Shown here: one piece after another, positions 8,213-16,062 of the stretch
Position numbering within the stretch: the first letter of the stretch is position 1
Layout of the letters: the number at the start of each line of letters is the position of its first letter
Assembly: GCF_006829085.1 (NCBI RefSeq)
Contig: NZ_BJTC01000006.1
Location: 1-64,000, forward strand
Source: Chryseobacterium sp. ON_d1
GTDB taxonomy: Bacteria > Bacteroidota > Bacteroidia > Flavobacteriales > Weeksellaceae
Direction of reading: 5' to 3'
DNA length: 64,000 nt
Made by a program: the position numbers and the translations under genes
The notes under the pieces: generated by a model
The model's database searches: none
What the model was told of the DNA's origin: nothing
The model's input: the letters and a program-made list of their open reading frames with translations, nothing else

Positions 8213-8398
8213 ATGAAAAATCTTAAAAAAATGAAGAGAAACGAGTTAAAAAATGTAAAAGGAGGAGATAATCCTACCCGCGTTGTTTGTTTACAACTTA
8301 TGAATCAATTTGTAGAAGCAATTCCCGAAGATTTTTGTGCTAATCCAGAAAATTCATCTCATACAGTATGTGTATGTAAAAGACTTTATGGTCTATAA
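8213..8398 (+). CDS. GG-leader cysteine-rich peptide (bacteriocin-like protein)
   Basis: A 61-residue precursor peptide. The N terminus MKNLKKMKRNELKNVKGG is a charged double-glycine leader of the kind found on 'bacteriocin-like' peptides of Chryseobacterium. Cleavage after Gly18 would give a 43-residue core with four cysteines (Cys26, Cys42, Cys53, Cys55), enough for two disulfides or for modification. GG leaders are normally removed and exported by a C39-peptidase ABC transporter. None is encoded in this window, nor is any modification enzyme. A near-consensus TATATTTA lies about 65 bases upstream. The gene lies between two copies of the neighbouring gene's 3' end. Whether it is antibacterial, a signal or something else is unknown. 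Confidence 0.75.
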   Translation: MKNLKKMKRNELKNVKGGDNPTRVVCLQLMNQFVEAIPEDFCANPENSSHTVCVCKRLYGL

Positions 8399-8508
8399 TA
8401 TGATGCTAAAAGTATAATCGTCGCATTAATAAATTAGCTTATCAAAAACTACTGTAAGCGATGAATATAACTTTTGTATAAATTATCAGATTCTTAAAAA
8501 ATATTTTA

Positions 8509-8595
8509 TTCTAATTAAACTGAGTCAGGTTTAAGTAAAGTTAAAAATAATAGACCGTCATTTACTTTCTTCAAGTTGAATGACGGCTTTTTTTT
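8509..8595 (+). repeat. Direct repeat, right copy
   Basis: Matches 8025-8109 from TTCTAATTAA through the hairpin and T-run, with point differences and a one-base indel. It contains a vestigial copy of the stop codon of the upstream CoA-transferase gene without its coding region. Confidence 0.7.
8555..8595 (+). terminator. Terminator downstream of the GG-leader peptide gene
   Basis: CCGTCATTTACTT pairs with AAGTTGAATGACGG (one bulged base), followed by nine T. It is the diverged twin of the terminator at 8072-8110 and probably ends the peptide transcript. Confidence 0.8.
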
Positions 8596-8818
8596 AATAA
8601 GCAAATACGATCAGGCTAAAAGCTTCAACTGATTAAAGCAATAACTTTTAATCCCAAATTCTATTTCTATTCTTCTTATTCCGAACTAAGTCTAATTAAT
8701 GACCCACTATAAAAAAAAGCAAACAAATCACTAAATATCAAAAAAATTAAATCCTAACCTTTCACTATTTATTTGTTTTTTACAAGATGATAAAAGTCTT
8801 TTCAATAACTTTAAAATA

Positions 8819-8852
8819 TTTGAAAAGGATATTATTATAAAGATTATCTTTG
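8819..8852 (+). promoter_or_regulatory. Promoter of the second CoA-transferase gene
   Basis: TTTG at 8819-8822 and TATCTTTG at 8845-8852, separated by 22 bp, fit the Bacteroidetes promoter pattern with slightly long spacing. The leader to the ATG at 8915 is about 55 bases. Confidence 0.55.
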
Positions 8853-8914
8853 AAATAAGAGAGGTATTTTATGAAGTGAGAAACACGATTGACACCCTGT
8901 TAAAAAGATAAAAT

Positions 8915-10189
8915 ATGAATAATTACATCAGCGCAGAAGAAGCAATATATACGGTAAAAAGCGGAAACCGTGTCTTTTTTCACGGTAGCGCCTGTACTCC
9001 TAACTACCTGATCGATGAACTGGCAAGACAAGCTGGCAGACTGCAAAATGTGGAGATGGTTTCTATTACCCAACAGGGGAATGTGGAAGTTGCAAAACCA
9101 GAATACAAAAACAGTTTTTTTATCAATTCTTTGTTTGTTTCCACTCCTGTACGTGATGCCGTAAATTCCGACAGAGGAGACTTTGTACCAGTATTCTTAA
9201 GTGAAATTCCTATTTTATTCAGAAAAAATATTTTACCGCTGGACGTAGCTCTGGTTACCGTTTCTCCACCGGACAGACACGGCTTTTGTACATTGGGCAC
9301 CTCTGTAGATATTGCAAGAGCAGCAGTAGATACAGCAAAAATCATTGTGGCCACTGTCAATCCGAGAATGCCGAGAACACATGGGGACGGAATGATCCAT
9401 ATCAGCAGAATTCATAAACTGGTCTGGCATGAGGAAGAACTTCCTACGGTAGATTACGGCTCAAAAGTGGGTCCTGAAGAAATGCTGGTCGGAAAAAATG
9501 TTGCTGAACTCATTGAAGACAGATCTACTCTTCAGATGGGTATCGGAACTATTCCTGATGCAGTGCTGAAATGTCTTACCAATCATAAAGACCTCGGAAT
9601 TCATACAGAAATGTTGAGTGATGGTGTTATCGACTTAATCCAGAATGATGTGATTAACAACAAATACAAAGGTTACAACGATAATAAAACCATTACAAGT
9701 TTCTGCTTCGGAACCAGGAAACTCTACGATTATGTGGACGACAACACCGTATTTGCTTTCAGAGATGTAAGTGAGGTCAATTTTCCGATTAATATTATGA
9801 GAAACAAAAAAATGGTGGCCATTAATTCTGCCATTGAAATAGACCTTACAGGACAGGTTTGCGCCGACTCTATCGGAACACTGCAGTACAGTGGAATCGG
9901 AGGACAAATGGATTTCATGCGTGGTGCCGCTTTAAGTGACGACGGAAAACCCATTATTGCAATCACTGCGAGAACCAAAAAGGGGATTTCCAGAATTGTT
10001 CCTTTCCTGAAACAGGGAGCCGGGGTGGTAACAACAAGAGGACACATTCATTATGTAGTTACAGAATACGGAACGGCATATTTATACGGAAAAAATCTTC
10101 GTCAGAGAGCACAGGAACTTATCAGCATCGCCCATCCGGATGACAGGGAAATGCTGGAAAGAGCTGCCTTTGAAAGATTCAAACAGTGA
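8915..10189 (+). CDS. Acetyl-CoA hydrolase/transferase family protein (Cat2-like)
   Basis: A 424-residue class I CoA-transferase of the 4-hydroxybutyrate/butyryl CoA-transferase branch by length. The likely catalytic Glu232 is in HTEMLSDGV, and the glycine-rich SGIGGQMDF follows near 326-334. It is a distant paralogue of the gene at 6523-8034; both fall inside the tyrosine-degradation region. It would exchange CoA between small organic acids. Acetoacetate released by FahA is one candidate acceptor, but the substrate cannot be read from sequence. It has its own promoter and is not obviously cotranscribed with its neighbours. Confidence 0.85.
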   Translation: MNNYISAEEAIYTVKSGNRVFFHGSACTPNYLIDELARQAGRLQNVEMVSITQQGNVEVAKPEYKNSFFINSLFVSTPVRDAVNSDRGDFVPVFLSEIPILFRKNILPLDVALVTVSPPDRHGFCTLGTSVDIARAAVDTAKIIVATVNPRMPRTHGDGMIHISRIHKLVWHEEELPTVDYGSKVGPEEMLVGKNVAELIEDRSTLQMGIGTIPDAVLKCLTNHKDLGIHTEMLSDGVIDLIQNDVINNKYKGYNDNKTITSFCFGTRKLYDYVDDNTVFAFRDVSEVNFPINIMRNKKMVAINSAIEIDLTGQVCADSIGTLQYSGIGGQMDFMRGAALSDDGKPIIAITARTKKGISRIVPFLKQGAGVVTTRGHIHYVVTEYGTAYLYGKNLRQRAQELISIAHPDDREMLERAAFERFKQ

Positions 10190-10323
10190 CAGTCAAATCA
10201 AAGAATTTCAGGCTGTTTTTGTATCTAAAAACATAAAACATTACGCCTGAATGTATAAAATCATAAAAAAAGTGCTAATATTTTGGCAGTATTTTTGATA
10301 AAATTCTTTCAAAAACAAGGAAA

Positions 10324-11118
10324 TTGAAAACTATATATAATTCGATACGAGAAGAAGTTGTAAAGCATTCGAAAGTAAGAAATTCTGTTTTGGGGAATGT
10401 GAATGAGTGGAAGAGAAGCCATTATATTATTCTTTCCGAAATTATTAAAGATGAACTCTCGGAAGCAGAAGAACTGAAGGGAGGGAAAAAATTCGAAATC
10501 GGAAATACCATTTCCCATGTCACTCTGCAGCGTTTCTTTGAAAATGATTATCAGGATAAAACCCATAGTGATCTCAGGTTTTTAAAAACATTGGATAAAA
10601 TATGTATTTTCTTAGGATATAAAGATCTCAATGATTACATACTGACGATCAAACATAAAAAAGAAGATGACAACCGGGAAACTGATGAAATTTCATCCAT
10701 TATACAGATGGTTTACGACTATTGTGCTACCGCTTTTGAGTTCTGCAAGCAGTTTCCTGATCATAACACCAGCCTGTTTAAAGAACTGGTTTTTGATGAT
10801 TCTCCATTTTTAGAACGGGTTTCACAATTTAGCAAAGAATTGTGTGATAAAGATTTTCATCTGGTAACTAAAAACAACAGATCCAACTACGAAGTTTTTG
10901 ACATTCATGTCGTTACTGATGAACCGGATAAGAAAATCCTGGAATCCCAGGAATTCTGGAACCTGTTGTTCAAAGTAGGAGAAACCGGAGAAGAGCATTT
11001 TGTAAATCAGCTGAGTACCCAGATCTACTTTATACGGAAAGTAAATGACTCCTGGAAAATCTGGGACAATTATAATCCCGATGCCGGAATGCTTAACAGA
11101 AAAATAGAAACCATCTAA
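10324..11118 (+). CDS. Putative regulator with flavobacterial N-terminal DNA-binding-like domain
   Basis: A 264-residue cytoplasmic protein starting at TTG, with AAGGAA just upstream. No in-frame ATG occurs until more than 120 residues in. The N-terminal half has the pattern ISHVTLQRFFEN (about 63-74), then LRFLKTLDKICIFLGYKDLNDYI (about 84-106). I know this arrangement from many Bacteroidetes proteins, where it looks like a helix-turn-helix type module. The C-terminal part (about 190-264) ends in IYFIRKVNDSWKIWDNY and could be an NTF2-like or sensor fold. Lying between a CoA-transferase gene and hpd, it may regulate this region. No function is established. Confidence 0.6.
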   Translation: MKTIYNSIREEVVKHSKVRNSVLGNVNEWKRSHYIILSEIIKDELSEAEELKGGKKFEIGNTISHVTLQRFFENDYQDKTHSDLRFLKTLDKICIFLGYKDLNDYILTIKHKKEDDNRETDEISSIIQMVYDYCATAFEFCKQFPDHNTSLFKELVFDDSPFLERVSQFSKELCDKDFHLVTKNNRSNYEVFDIHVVTDEPDKKILESQEFWNLLFKVGETGEEHFVNQLSTQIYFIRKVNDSWKIWDNYNPDAGMLNRKIETI

Positions 11119-11123
11119 AATAA

Positions 11124-11152
11124 GAAAGCCGCAGAGAGTATCTACGGCTTTC
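11124..11152. terminator. Hairpin after the putative regulator
   Basis: GAAAGCCG (11124-11131) pairs with CGGCTTTC (11145-11152), six bases after the upstream stop codon. The T-run is short, so efficiency is uncertain. Confidence 0.55.
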
Positions 11153-11355
11153 ATGTTTCGAAATATTTTTTCTCACTTGTATTTTGTATAACAAATGTAG
11201 GTAGACGATTTTAAACGTAAGAAACTTAAATATACTTAAGTAAACTTTTCTTTAACATTATGTTAAATATCTTCAATGAATCCGAAGTAATATTTTCGCA
11301 ATGTCCAAGTTTTTTGTAATTTGCATACCAATAAAATAAAAGTAAAAGAGAAAAT

Positions 11356-12486
11356 ATGTCAACACTTACATTTGCCGAGAAAATAGCTCAAGCAGAAAAT
11401 TTCTTGCCGATTAACGGTACAGATTATATTGAGTTTTATGTAGGAAATGCAAAACAGGCTGCCCATTATTACAAAACCGCTTTCGGTTTTCAGTCTGTAG
11501 CTTATGCCGGTCCTGAAACAGGAGTAAGAGACCGTGCATCTTATGTGCTTCAACAGGGAAAAATCAGATTGGTATTAACAACAGGACTTAAGTCTGATTC
11601 TCCTATCAGTGAACACGTAAAAAAACATGGTGACGGAGTAAAAATTTTGGCACTTTGGGTAGATGACGCCTATGCAGCTTTCGAAGAAACAACTAAAAGA
11701 GGCGGAAAACCATATTTAGAGCCTGTAACGTTAACTGATGAGCATGGTGAGGTAAGAATGTCCGGAATCTACACCTATGGAGAAACCGTTCATATGTTTG
11801 TAGAAAGAAAAAATTATAATGGAGCTTTCATGCCTGGTTACGAAAAATGGGAAAGTGATTATAACCCTGAAGAAGCAGGCTTGTTATACGTAGACCACTG
11901 TGTAGGAAATGTTGACTGGAACAGAATGATCCCGACAGTAGAATGGTATGAAAAAGTAATGGGATTTGTAAATATCCTTTCTTTTGATGATAAACAGATC
12001 AACACAGAGTATTCTGCATTGATGTCTAAAGTAATGTCAAACGGAAACGGATATGCTAAATTCCCGATCAATGAGCCGGCAGAAGGTAAAAAGAAATCTC
12101 AGGTAGAAGAATACCTTGATTTCTATGAAGGTGAAGGTGTACAGCACATCGCTGTTGCTACAAAGGATATTATCCACACTGTAACCGAACTGAAAAAACG
12201 TGGTGTTGAGTTCCTTTCTGCTCCACCTGAAGCTTATTATGACATGGTTCCTGAAAGAGTAGGCCATATTGATGAAGATCTTAAAAAACTTCAGGAGTTA
12301 GGTATACTTATTGATCATGATGAAGAAGGCTATTTATTACAGATCTTTACGAAGCCTGTAGAAGACCGTCCTACTCTATTCTTCGAAATTATTGAAAGAC
12401 ACGGCGCACAGAGTTTTGGTGCCGGAAACTTCAAAGCTTTATTCGAAGCATTAGAAAGAGAGCAGGAAAGAAGAGGTAATCTTTAA
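11356..12486 (+). CDS. hppD: 4-hydroxyphenylpyruvate dioxygenase
   Basis: A 376-residue iron(II) dioxygenase that converts 4-hydroxyphenylpyruvate to homogentisate, the substrate of HmgA upstream. The two vicinal-oxygen-chelate halves are visible, and the facial triad is complete: His181 in VDHCVGN, His264 in GVQHIAV and Glu344 in LFFEIIERHG. Length matches the family. It has its own upstream region of about 235 bases containing a near-consensus TAATTTG just before the ATG, and a clear terminator downstream. Confidence 0.95.
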   Translation: MSTLTFAEKIAQAENFLPINGTDYIEFYVGNAKQAAHYYKTAFGFQSVAYAGPETGVRDRASYVLQQGKIRLVLTTGLKSDSPISEHVKKHGDGVKILALWVDDAYAAFEETTKRGGKPYLEPVTLTDEHGEVRMSGIYTYGETVHMFVERKNYNGAFMPGYEKWESDYNPEEAGLLYVDHCVGNVDWNRMIPTVEWYEKVMGFVNILSFDDKQINTEYSALMSKVMSNGNGYAKFPINEPAEGKKKSQVEEYLDFYEGEGVQHIAVATKDIIHTVTELKKRGVEFLSAPPEAYYDMVPERVGHIDEDLKKLQELGILIDHDEEGYLLQIFTKPVEDRPTLFFEIIERHGAQSFGAGNFKALFEALEREQERRGNL

Positions 12487-12504
12487 TTTACATTTACAAT
12501 ATAG

Positions 12505-12541
12505 GTTTTGTCAGAATATAGTATTCTGGCAAAACTTTTTT
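12505..12541 (+). terminator. Terminator of hppD
   Basis: A 14-bp stem with one G-T wobble (arms 12505-12518 and 12522-12535), a three-base loop and a T-run. It separates hppD from the small secreted protein gene. An in-frame upstream start for that gene at 12508 falls inside this hairpin, so the ATG at 12556 is used instead. Confidence 0.85.
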
Positions 12542-12555
12542 ATAAAACACAGTAT

Positions 12556-13017
12556 ATGAGAAAACTTTTAATTGGAATTTTCCTTCTGGGAGCATTAGGG
12601 CTTAAAGCTCAATACGGAACACTGAACGAAATTCTCAACCGACTTGAACAAAGAAAAGGCATCAATCAGCATCTTGAAAATGTAAATATTGACAGCAAAA
12701 AATTCGTCTTCATTAAAGATGAAACCGATCATACAGAAAGGGACTTTATTATTATCAAAGGAAATAATGCCACTTATGTAGAAGTTTTTGATGATAAAGC
12801 AACAGGAGAAAGCAGCTCCAATGTTTTCACAGGTGATATCATCAGGAAAAAAAATATTATTTCTTTAAGAGCAGATATGCTTGAGAATAAAAAAATCCCA
12901 ATGCCAGTCACCAAGACGTTATTGCTGACCCAGCAGGATAATATCCTGTACCTCATCGATATCAATACCAGAGACAGATGGATAGACGAAGCCTCTTACT
13001 CAAAAAAGACAAAATAA
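12556..13017 (+). CDS. Small secreted protein of unknown function
   Basis: A 153-residue exported protein with a clear signal peptide (MRKLLIGIFLLGALGLKAQ, cleavage near residue 19). The mature part is charged, with predicted beta-rich stretches (FVFIKDETDH, DFIIIKGNNATYVEVFDD) and no cysteine or recognisable domain. It lies between hppD and fahA, only 52 bases before fahA, so it is likely cotranscribed with fahA. A role in tyrosine degradation is not apparent. Start chosen at 12556 because the longer frame runs through the hppD terminator. Confidence 0.75.
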   Translation: MRKLLIGIFLLGALGLKAQYGTLNEILNRLEQRKGINQHLENVNIDSKKFVFIKDETDHTERDFIIIKGNNATYVEVFDDKATGESSSNVFTGDIIRKKNIISLRADMLENKKIPMPVTKTLLLTQQDNILYLIDINTRDRWIDEASYSKKTK

Positions 13018-13069
13018 ATGTTCCGGGGAATGCTCCGGATGATATTTAATCTAACTAAAATCTAAACTT

Positions 13070-14317
13070 ATGAAATCATTTGTAGACTATTCCTCAAATT
13101 CGGATTTTTCTATACACAATATTCCTTTCGGAGTCGCAGTTTTTAATAAAGAATACATCGGATGCTGTACAAGAATCGGAGATCAGGTCATTGATCTGGC
13201 TACCTTGTATGATCTTGGCTATTTCGAAGATATCGAAGGATTGGACGATAATGTTTTTGAAGCATATACCATCAACGAATTTATCGAACTGGGGAAACCG
13301 GTTACCAACGCCGTTCGTACCAGAATCCAGGCTCTATTGCAGGAAGGGTCAACTTTATCAAAAGACCAGAAAACGATTGAAGAAGCATTCTATGATCTGG
13401 ATAAAGTAAAAATGATGATGCCTGTTCATATTCCTAACTACACAGATTTCTATAGCAGTATTGAACACGCTACCAATGTTGGAAAAATGTTCCGTGATCC
13501 GGCCAATGCTTTATTACCTAACTGGAAACATTTACCGGTAGGTTACCACGGAAGAGCATCCTCAATTGTTGTTTCCGGAACAGAAATCAACCGTCCGAAA
13601 GGTCAGATGAAACCTGCTGATACAGATAAACCCGTTTTTGGACCATGCAAGCAGTTGGATTTCGAACTGGAAATGGCATTTATCATCAATAAAAATACGG
13701 AGATGGGAGAAAGTATTTCTACCAAAGACGCAGAAGATGCTATCTTCGGAATGGTCATTTTTAACGATTGGTCTGCAAGAGATATCCAATCATGGGAATA
13801 TGTTCCGCTGGGGCCATTCCTTGCTAAAAATTTCGGTTCATCCATTTCTCCATGGGTGGTTACCCTTGAAGCTCTGGAACCATTCAGAACAGCTTCTCCT
13901 GTACAGGATCCTGAAGTTTTAGATTATTTAAAATTTGAGGGTGATAAAAACTACGATATCAATCTTGAAGTATACATCAAGCCAGAAAACGGCGAGCAAA
14001 ACCTGATCTGCGAAAGCAACTACAAACATATGTACTGGAATATGACCCAACAACTTGCACACCACACCGTAAACGGTTGTAACGTAGAAGTAGGTGACAT
14101 GTATGCGAGCGGAACTATTTCCGGAAGTGATCCGAAATCTTTCGGTTCTATGCTTGAGCTTACATGGAGAGGCCAAAATCCTTTATCATTAAGCAACGGA
14201 GAAGAGAGAAAATTCATTGAAGACAATGATACGGTTACCATGAAAGCATGGGCTGAAAAAGATGGTGTGAGAGTAGGCTTCGGGGAAGTTTCAGGTAAAC
14301 TTATTCCGACACTTTAA
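13070..14317 (+). CDS. fahA: Fumarylacetoacetase
   Basis: A 415-residue hydrolase that splits fumarylacetoacetate into fumarate and acetoacetate, the last step of tyrosine breakdown. The metal ligands and catalytic residues fall at the same numbers as in mouse FAH: Asp126 and His133 in DFYSSIEH, Glu199 and Glu201 in DFELEMAF, and Asp233 in NDWSARD. The small N-terminal SH3-like domain precedes them. It follows the secreted-protein gene by 52 bases. No maleylacetoacetate isomerase, needed for the step before, is in the window. Confidence 0.95.
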   Translation: MKSFVDYSSNSDFSIHNIPFGVAVFNKEYIGCCTRIGDQVIDLATLYDLGYFEDIEGLDDNVFEAYTINEFIELGKPVTNAVRTRIQALLQEGSTLSKDQKTIEEAFYDLDKVKMMMPVHIPNYTDFYSSIEHATNVGKMFRDPANALLPNWKHLPVGYHGRASSIVVSGTEINRPKGQMKPADTDKPVFGPCKQLDFELEMAFIINKNTEMGESISTKDAEDAIFGMVIFNDWSARDIQSWEYVPLGPFLAKNFGSSISPWVVTLEALEPFRTASPVQDPEVLDYLKFEGDKNYDINLEVYIKPENGEQNLICESNYKHMYWNMTQQLAHHTVNGCNVEVGDMYASGTISGSDPKSFGSMLELTWRGQNPLSLSNGEERKFIEDNDTVTMKAWAEKDGVRVGFGEVSGKLIPTL

Positions 14318-14352
14318 TTTTTATTTAAATTTTAACTTTGCACAATAACTAT

Positions 14353-14387
14353 TAAACCTTATAGGTTTTGAAAACCTATAAGGTTTA
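14353..14387. repeat. Interspersed palindrome (AACCTTATAGG type), copy 1
   Basis: A perfect 17-bp inverted repeat around a single central G: TAAACCTTATAGGTTTT and its complement. A related palindrome sits at 52636-52668 with compensating base changes. Both are followed by a TGACAC...CTAG segment. Located after fahA, it could also act as a terminator-like structure, but it lacks a T-run. Confidence 0.75.
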
Positions 14388-14435
14388 GTGTATGACACTG
14401 CTAGAGATATGCTGTTAAACAGTTAATATTAGAAG

Positions 14436-14463
14436 TGTCATGCTAAGCGGAGTCGAAGCACCT
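14436..14463. repeat. Interspersed TGTCATGCT...GTCGAAGCA repeat, partial copy
   Basis: The segment TGTCATGCTAAGCGGAGTCG followed by AAGCA resembles the two arms of the inverted repeat at 35677-35772 (TGTCATGCTGAGC...GTCGAAGCATCT in complement). It lies 50 bases after the palindrome at 14353-14387. Confidence 0.55.
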
Positions 14464-14514
14464 TTTTAATATCATTTGAATACTTAAGTTAAATTAAGTG
14501 TTAAAACCAAAAAC

Positions 14515-15339
14515 ATGAAAACAGTAATCCCCTCAGAGATAACCTCTGTACAGCTACAGACCATTATGCAGACAGCCGTTTCACCGCGCCCGATTGCACT
14601 GGCTTCTACTGTGGACAAAGACGGTAACAGTAACTTATCTCCATTCAGTTTTTTTAATATGTTCAGTACAGTTCCTCCGGTTCTGATTTTTTCACCATCG
14701 AGAAGAGTACGTGACAATACCACTAAGCATACACTGGAAAACGTTCTTGAAGTGCCTGAAGTAGTAATAGGAACAGTGAATTTCCCGATTGTACAGCAGA
14801 TATCTTTAGCCTCTACAGAATATGAAACCGGAGTCAATGAATTTATCAAATCCGGTCTTACGATGAAAGATGCAGACCTTGTACAGCCTAGACTGATAGA
14901 AGAGTGTCCTGTTAATTTTGAATGTAAAGTGTTAGAGGTAAAACCATTAGGTGATCAGGGTGGCGCAGGAAACCTTGTCATCTGTGAAGTTCTGAAAATT
15001 CATATCAGGGAAGAATACCTGAACGAAGCCGGAAATCTGGATCAGAAAAAACTGGATATGGTAGCCCGTTTAGGCAGTAACTGGTATTCGAGAAGCAATG
15101 AGAGCAGTCTCTTTGAAGTACCAAAACCTTTGGTAACAAAAGGAATCGGTTTTGATCAGCTCCCGGATGCCATAAAATACAGCAAAGTATTTACAGGAAA
15201 TGACCTTGGAATGCTTGCCAATACCGAAATATTACCTGCCGGAGACTTTCATGCTGATGAAAACATTCACCTTGATGCCCAGAGATTACTTCTGGAAAGT
15301 AAAGTTGAAGAAGCATGGACCGTTTTGACCATTAAATAA
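14515..15339 (+). CDS. Flavin reductase family protein
   Basis: A 274-residue protein with an FMN-binding split-barrel fold of the flavin reductase family. Marks are the N-terminal TAVSPRPIALASTVDKDGNSN (about 19-39), SPFSFFNMFSTVPPVLIFSPSR near 42-63, and TVNFPIVQQIS near 86-97. The C-terminal 90 residues form an extra helical region seen in the longer members of the family. Such proteins reduce flavin with NAD(P)H or bind FMN as part of an oxygenase pair. Placement just after fahA suggests a link with aromatic degradation, but no partner monooxygenase is visible. Confidence 0.82.
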   Translation: MKTVIPSEITSVQLQTIMQTAVSPRPIALASTVDKDGNSNLSPFSFFNMFSTVPPVLIFSPSRRVRDNTTKHTLENVLEVPEVVIGTVNFPIVQQISLASTEYETGVNEFIKSGLTMKDADLVQPRLIEECPVNFECKVLEVKPLGDQGGAGNLVICEVLKIHIREEYLNEAGNLDQKKLDMVARLGSNWYSRSNESSLFEVPKPLVTKGIGFDQLPDAIKYSKVFTGNDLGMLANTEILPAGDFHADENIHLDAQRLLLESKVEEAWTVLTIK

Positions 15340-15342
15340 AAT

Positions 15343-15372
15343 AAAAGAAGCCTGAAATTTCAGGCTTCTTTT
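15343..15372. terminator. Bidirectional terminator
   Basis: A perfect 15-bp inverted repeat (AAAAGAAGCCTGAAA and complement), giving an A-run before and a T-run after the stem. It ends the flavin-reductase transcript and could also serve the minus-strand lipoprotein gene, whose stop is about 130 bases away. Confidence 0.85.
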
Positions 15373-15500
15373 ATTTTATAATGGAAGTTAGAGGCTGGAA
15401 GTTTATAAAAACTTAAGTAACTTACAGTTTTATAACTATTTTTGATTTCAATAGATGTTGGAATGCCATTACCCCAGCTTCTGTCTTCCAGCTCCCTTTC

Positions 15501-16013
15501 TTATTTTGCTTTCAACGATTCAGAAATAGTAATTTTTCCTTTTTCAGCAAAGTCTGTTATCTTGCCATTTTTATCAATAGAAACATTCAGATTATCATTT
15601 TTGGCATCATAATAAATGCTTGTAGCATATCCCGGGCAGTCGTGCTGCTTACAGCCTGTCAGTTTATAAATTCCATTCTCTGATGCAATAGGGCCTTCCA
15701 CATTGAAATTCTTCACCATTTCATCGTATTGGGATCCTGCCAGTTTTTTCAGTCTTTCTGATATCCCCTTATCTTCAAAGAATTTAATATCATGTGGATA
15801 TTTACCCACATTCTTGGTGATAATATTATCAGGAGCCGGAGCAGAGGGAGATGGTGATGCAACAGAATCATTTTTTGGAGTTGAGACAGTGTCTGGAGGC
15901 ATCGCCGTAGTAAGAGTATCTGTAGTGCTTACAGAAGATTCTGTTTTTGTTTCTTTTTTACACGAAACAAGACATAGTGAAAGTGCAAATGCGCCTGCAA
16001 TAATTTTTTTCAT
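15501..16013 (-). CDS. Hypothetical lipoprotein
   Basis: A 170-residue predicted lipoprotein. The signal MKKIIAGAFALSLCLVSC has a lipobox with Cys18 as the modified residue. A Thr/Ser/Pro-rich low-complexity linker follows at about 24-65. The conserved-looking C-terminal part carries KLTGCKQHDCPGYATSIYYD with two cysteines, probably a disulfide, then DKNGKITDFAEKG. It is anchored in an outer or inner membrane leaflet outside the cytoplasm. Function not recognised. The ATG at 16013 gives the lipobox at the usual distance; an upstream ATG at 16037 would add eight residues. Confidence 0.75.
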   Translation of the reverse strand: MKKIIAGAFALSLCLVSCKKETKTESSVSTTDTLTTAMPPDTVSTPKNDSVASPSPSAPAPDNIITKNVGKYPHDIKFFEDKGISERLKKLAGSQYDEMVKNFNVEGPIASENGIYKLTGCKQHDCPGYATSIYYDAKNDNLNVSIDKNGKITDFAEKGKITISESLKAK

Positions 16014-16062
16014 AATGATACTGATATGGTGGTTCATTTATAATAACGTGTTTTTAAATGTT

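Larger units (their letters stand above)
8399..8914. other. Intergenic region without a gene
   Basis: About 515 AT-rich bases. It contains the right copy of the direct repeat with a terminator (8509-8595) and, near its end, the promoter of the next CoA-transferase gene. I see no credible open frame on either strand. Confidence 0.6.

Noticed and set aside
11234..15418. Three copies of ACTTAAGT (11234, 14482, 15411) near hppD and the flavin reductase gene
   Set aside because: At this base composition about two copies per 64 kb are expected by chance, they sit at unlike distances from starts, and hmgA and fahA lack one. Not enough for a shared operator.
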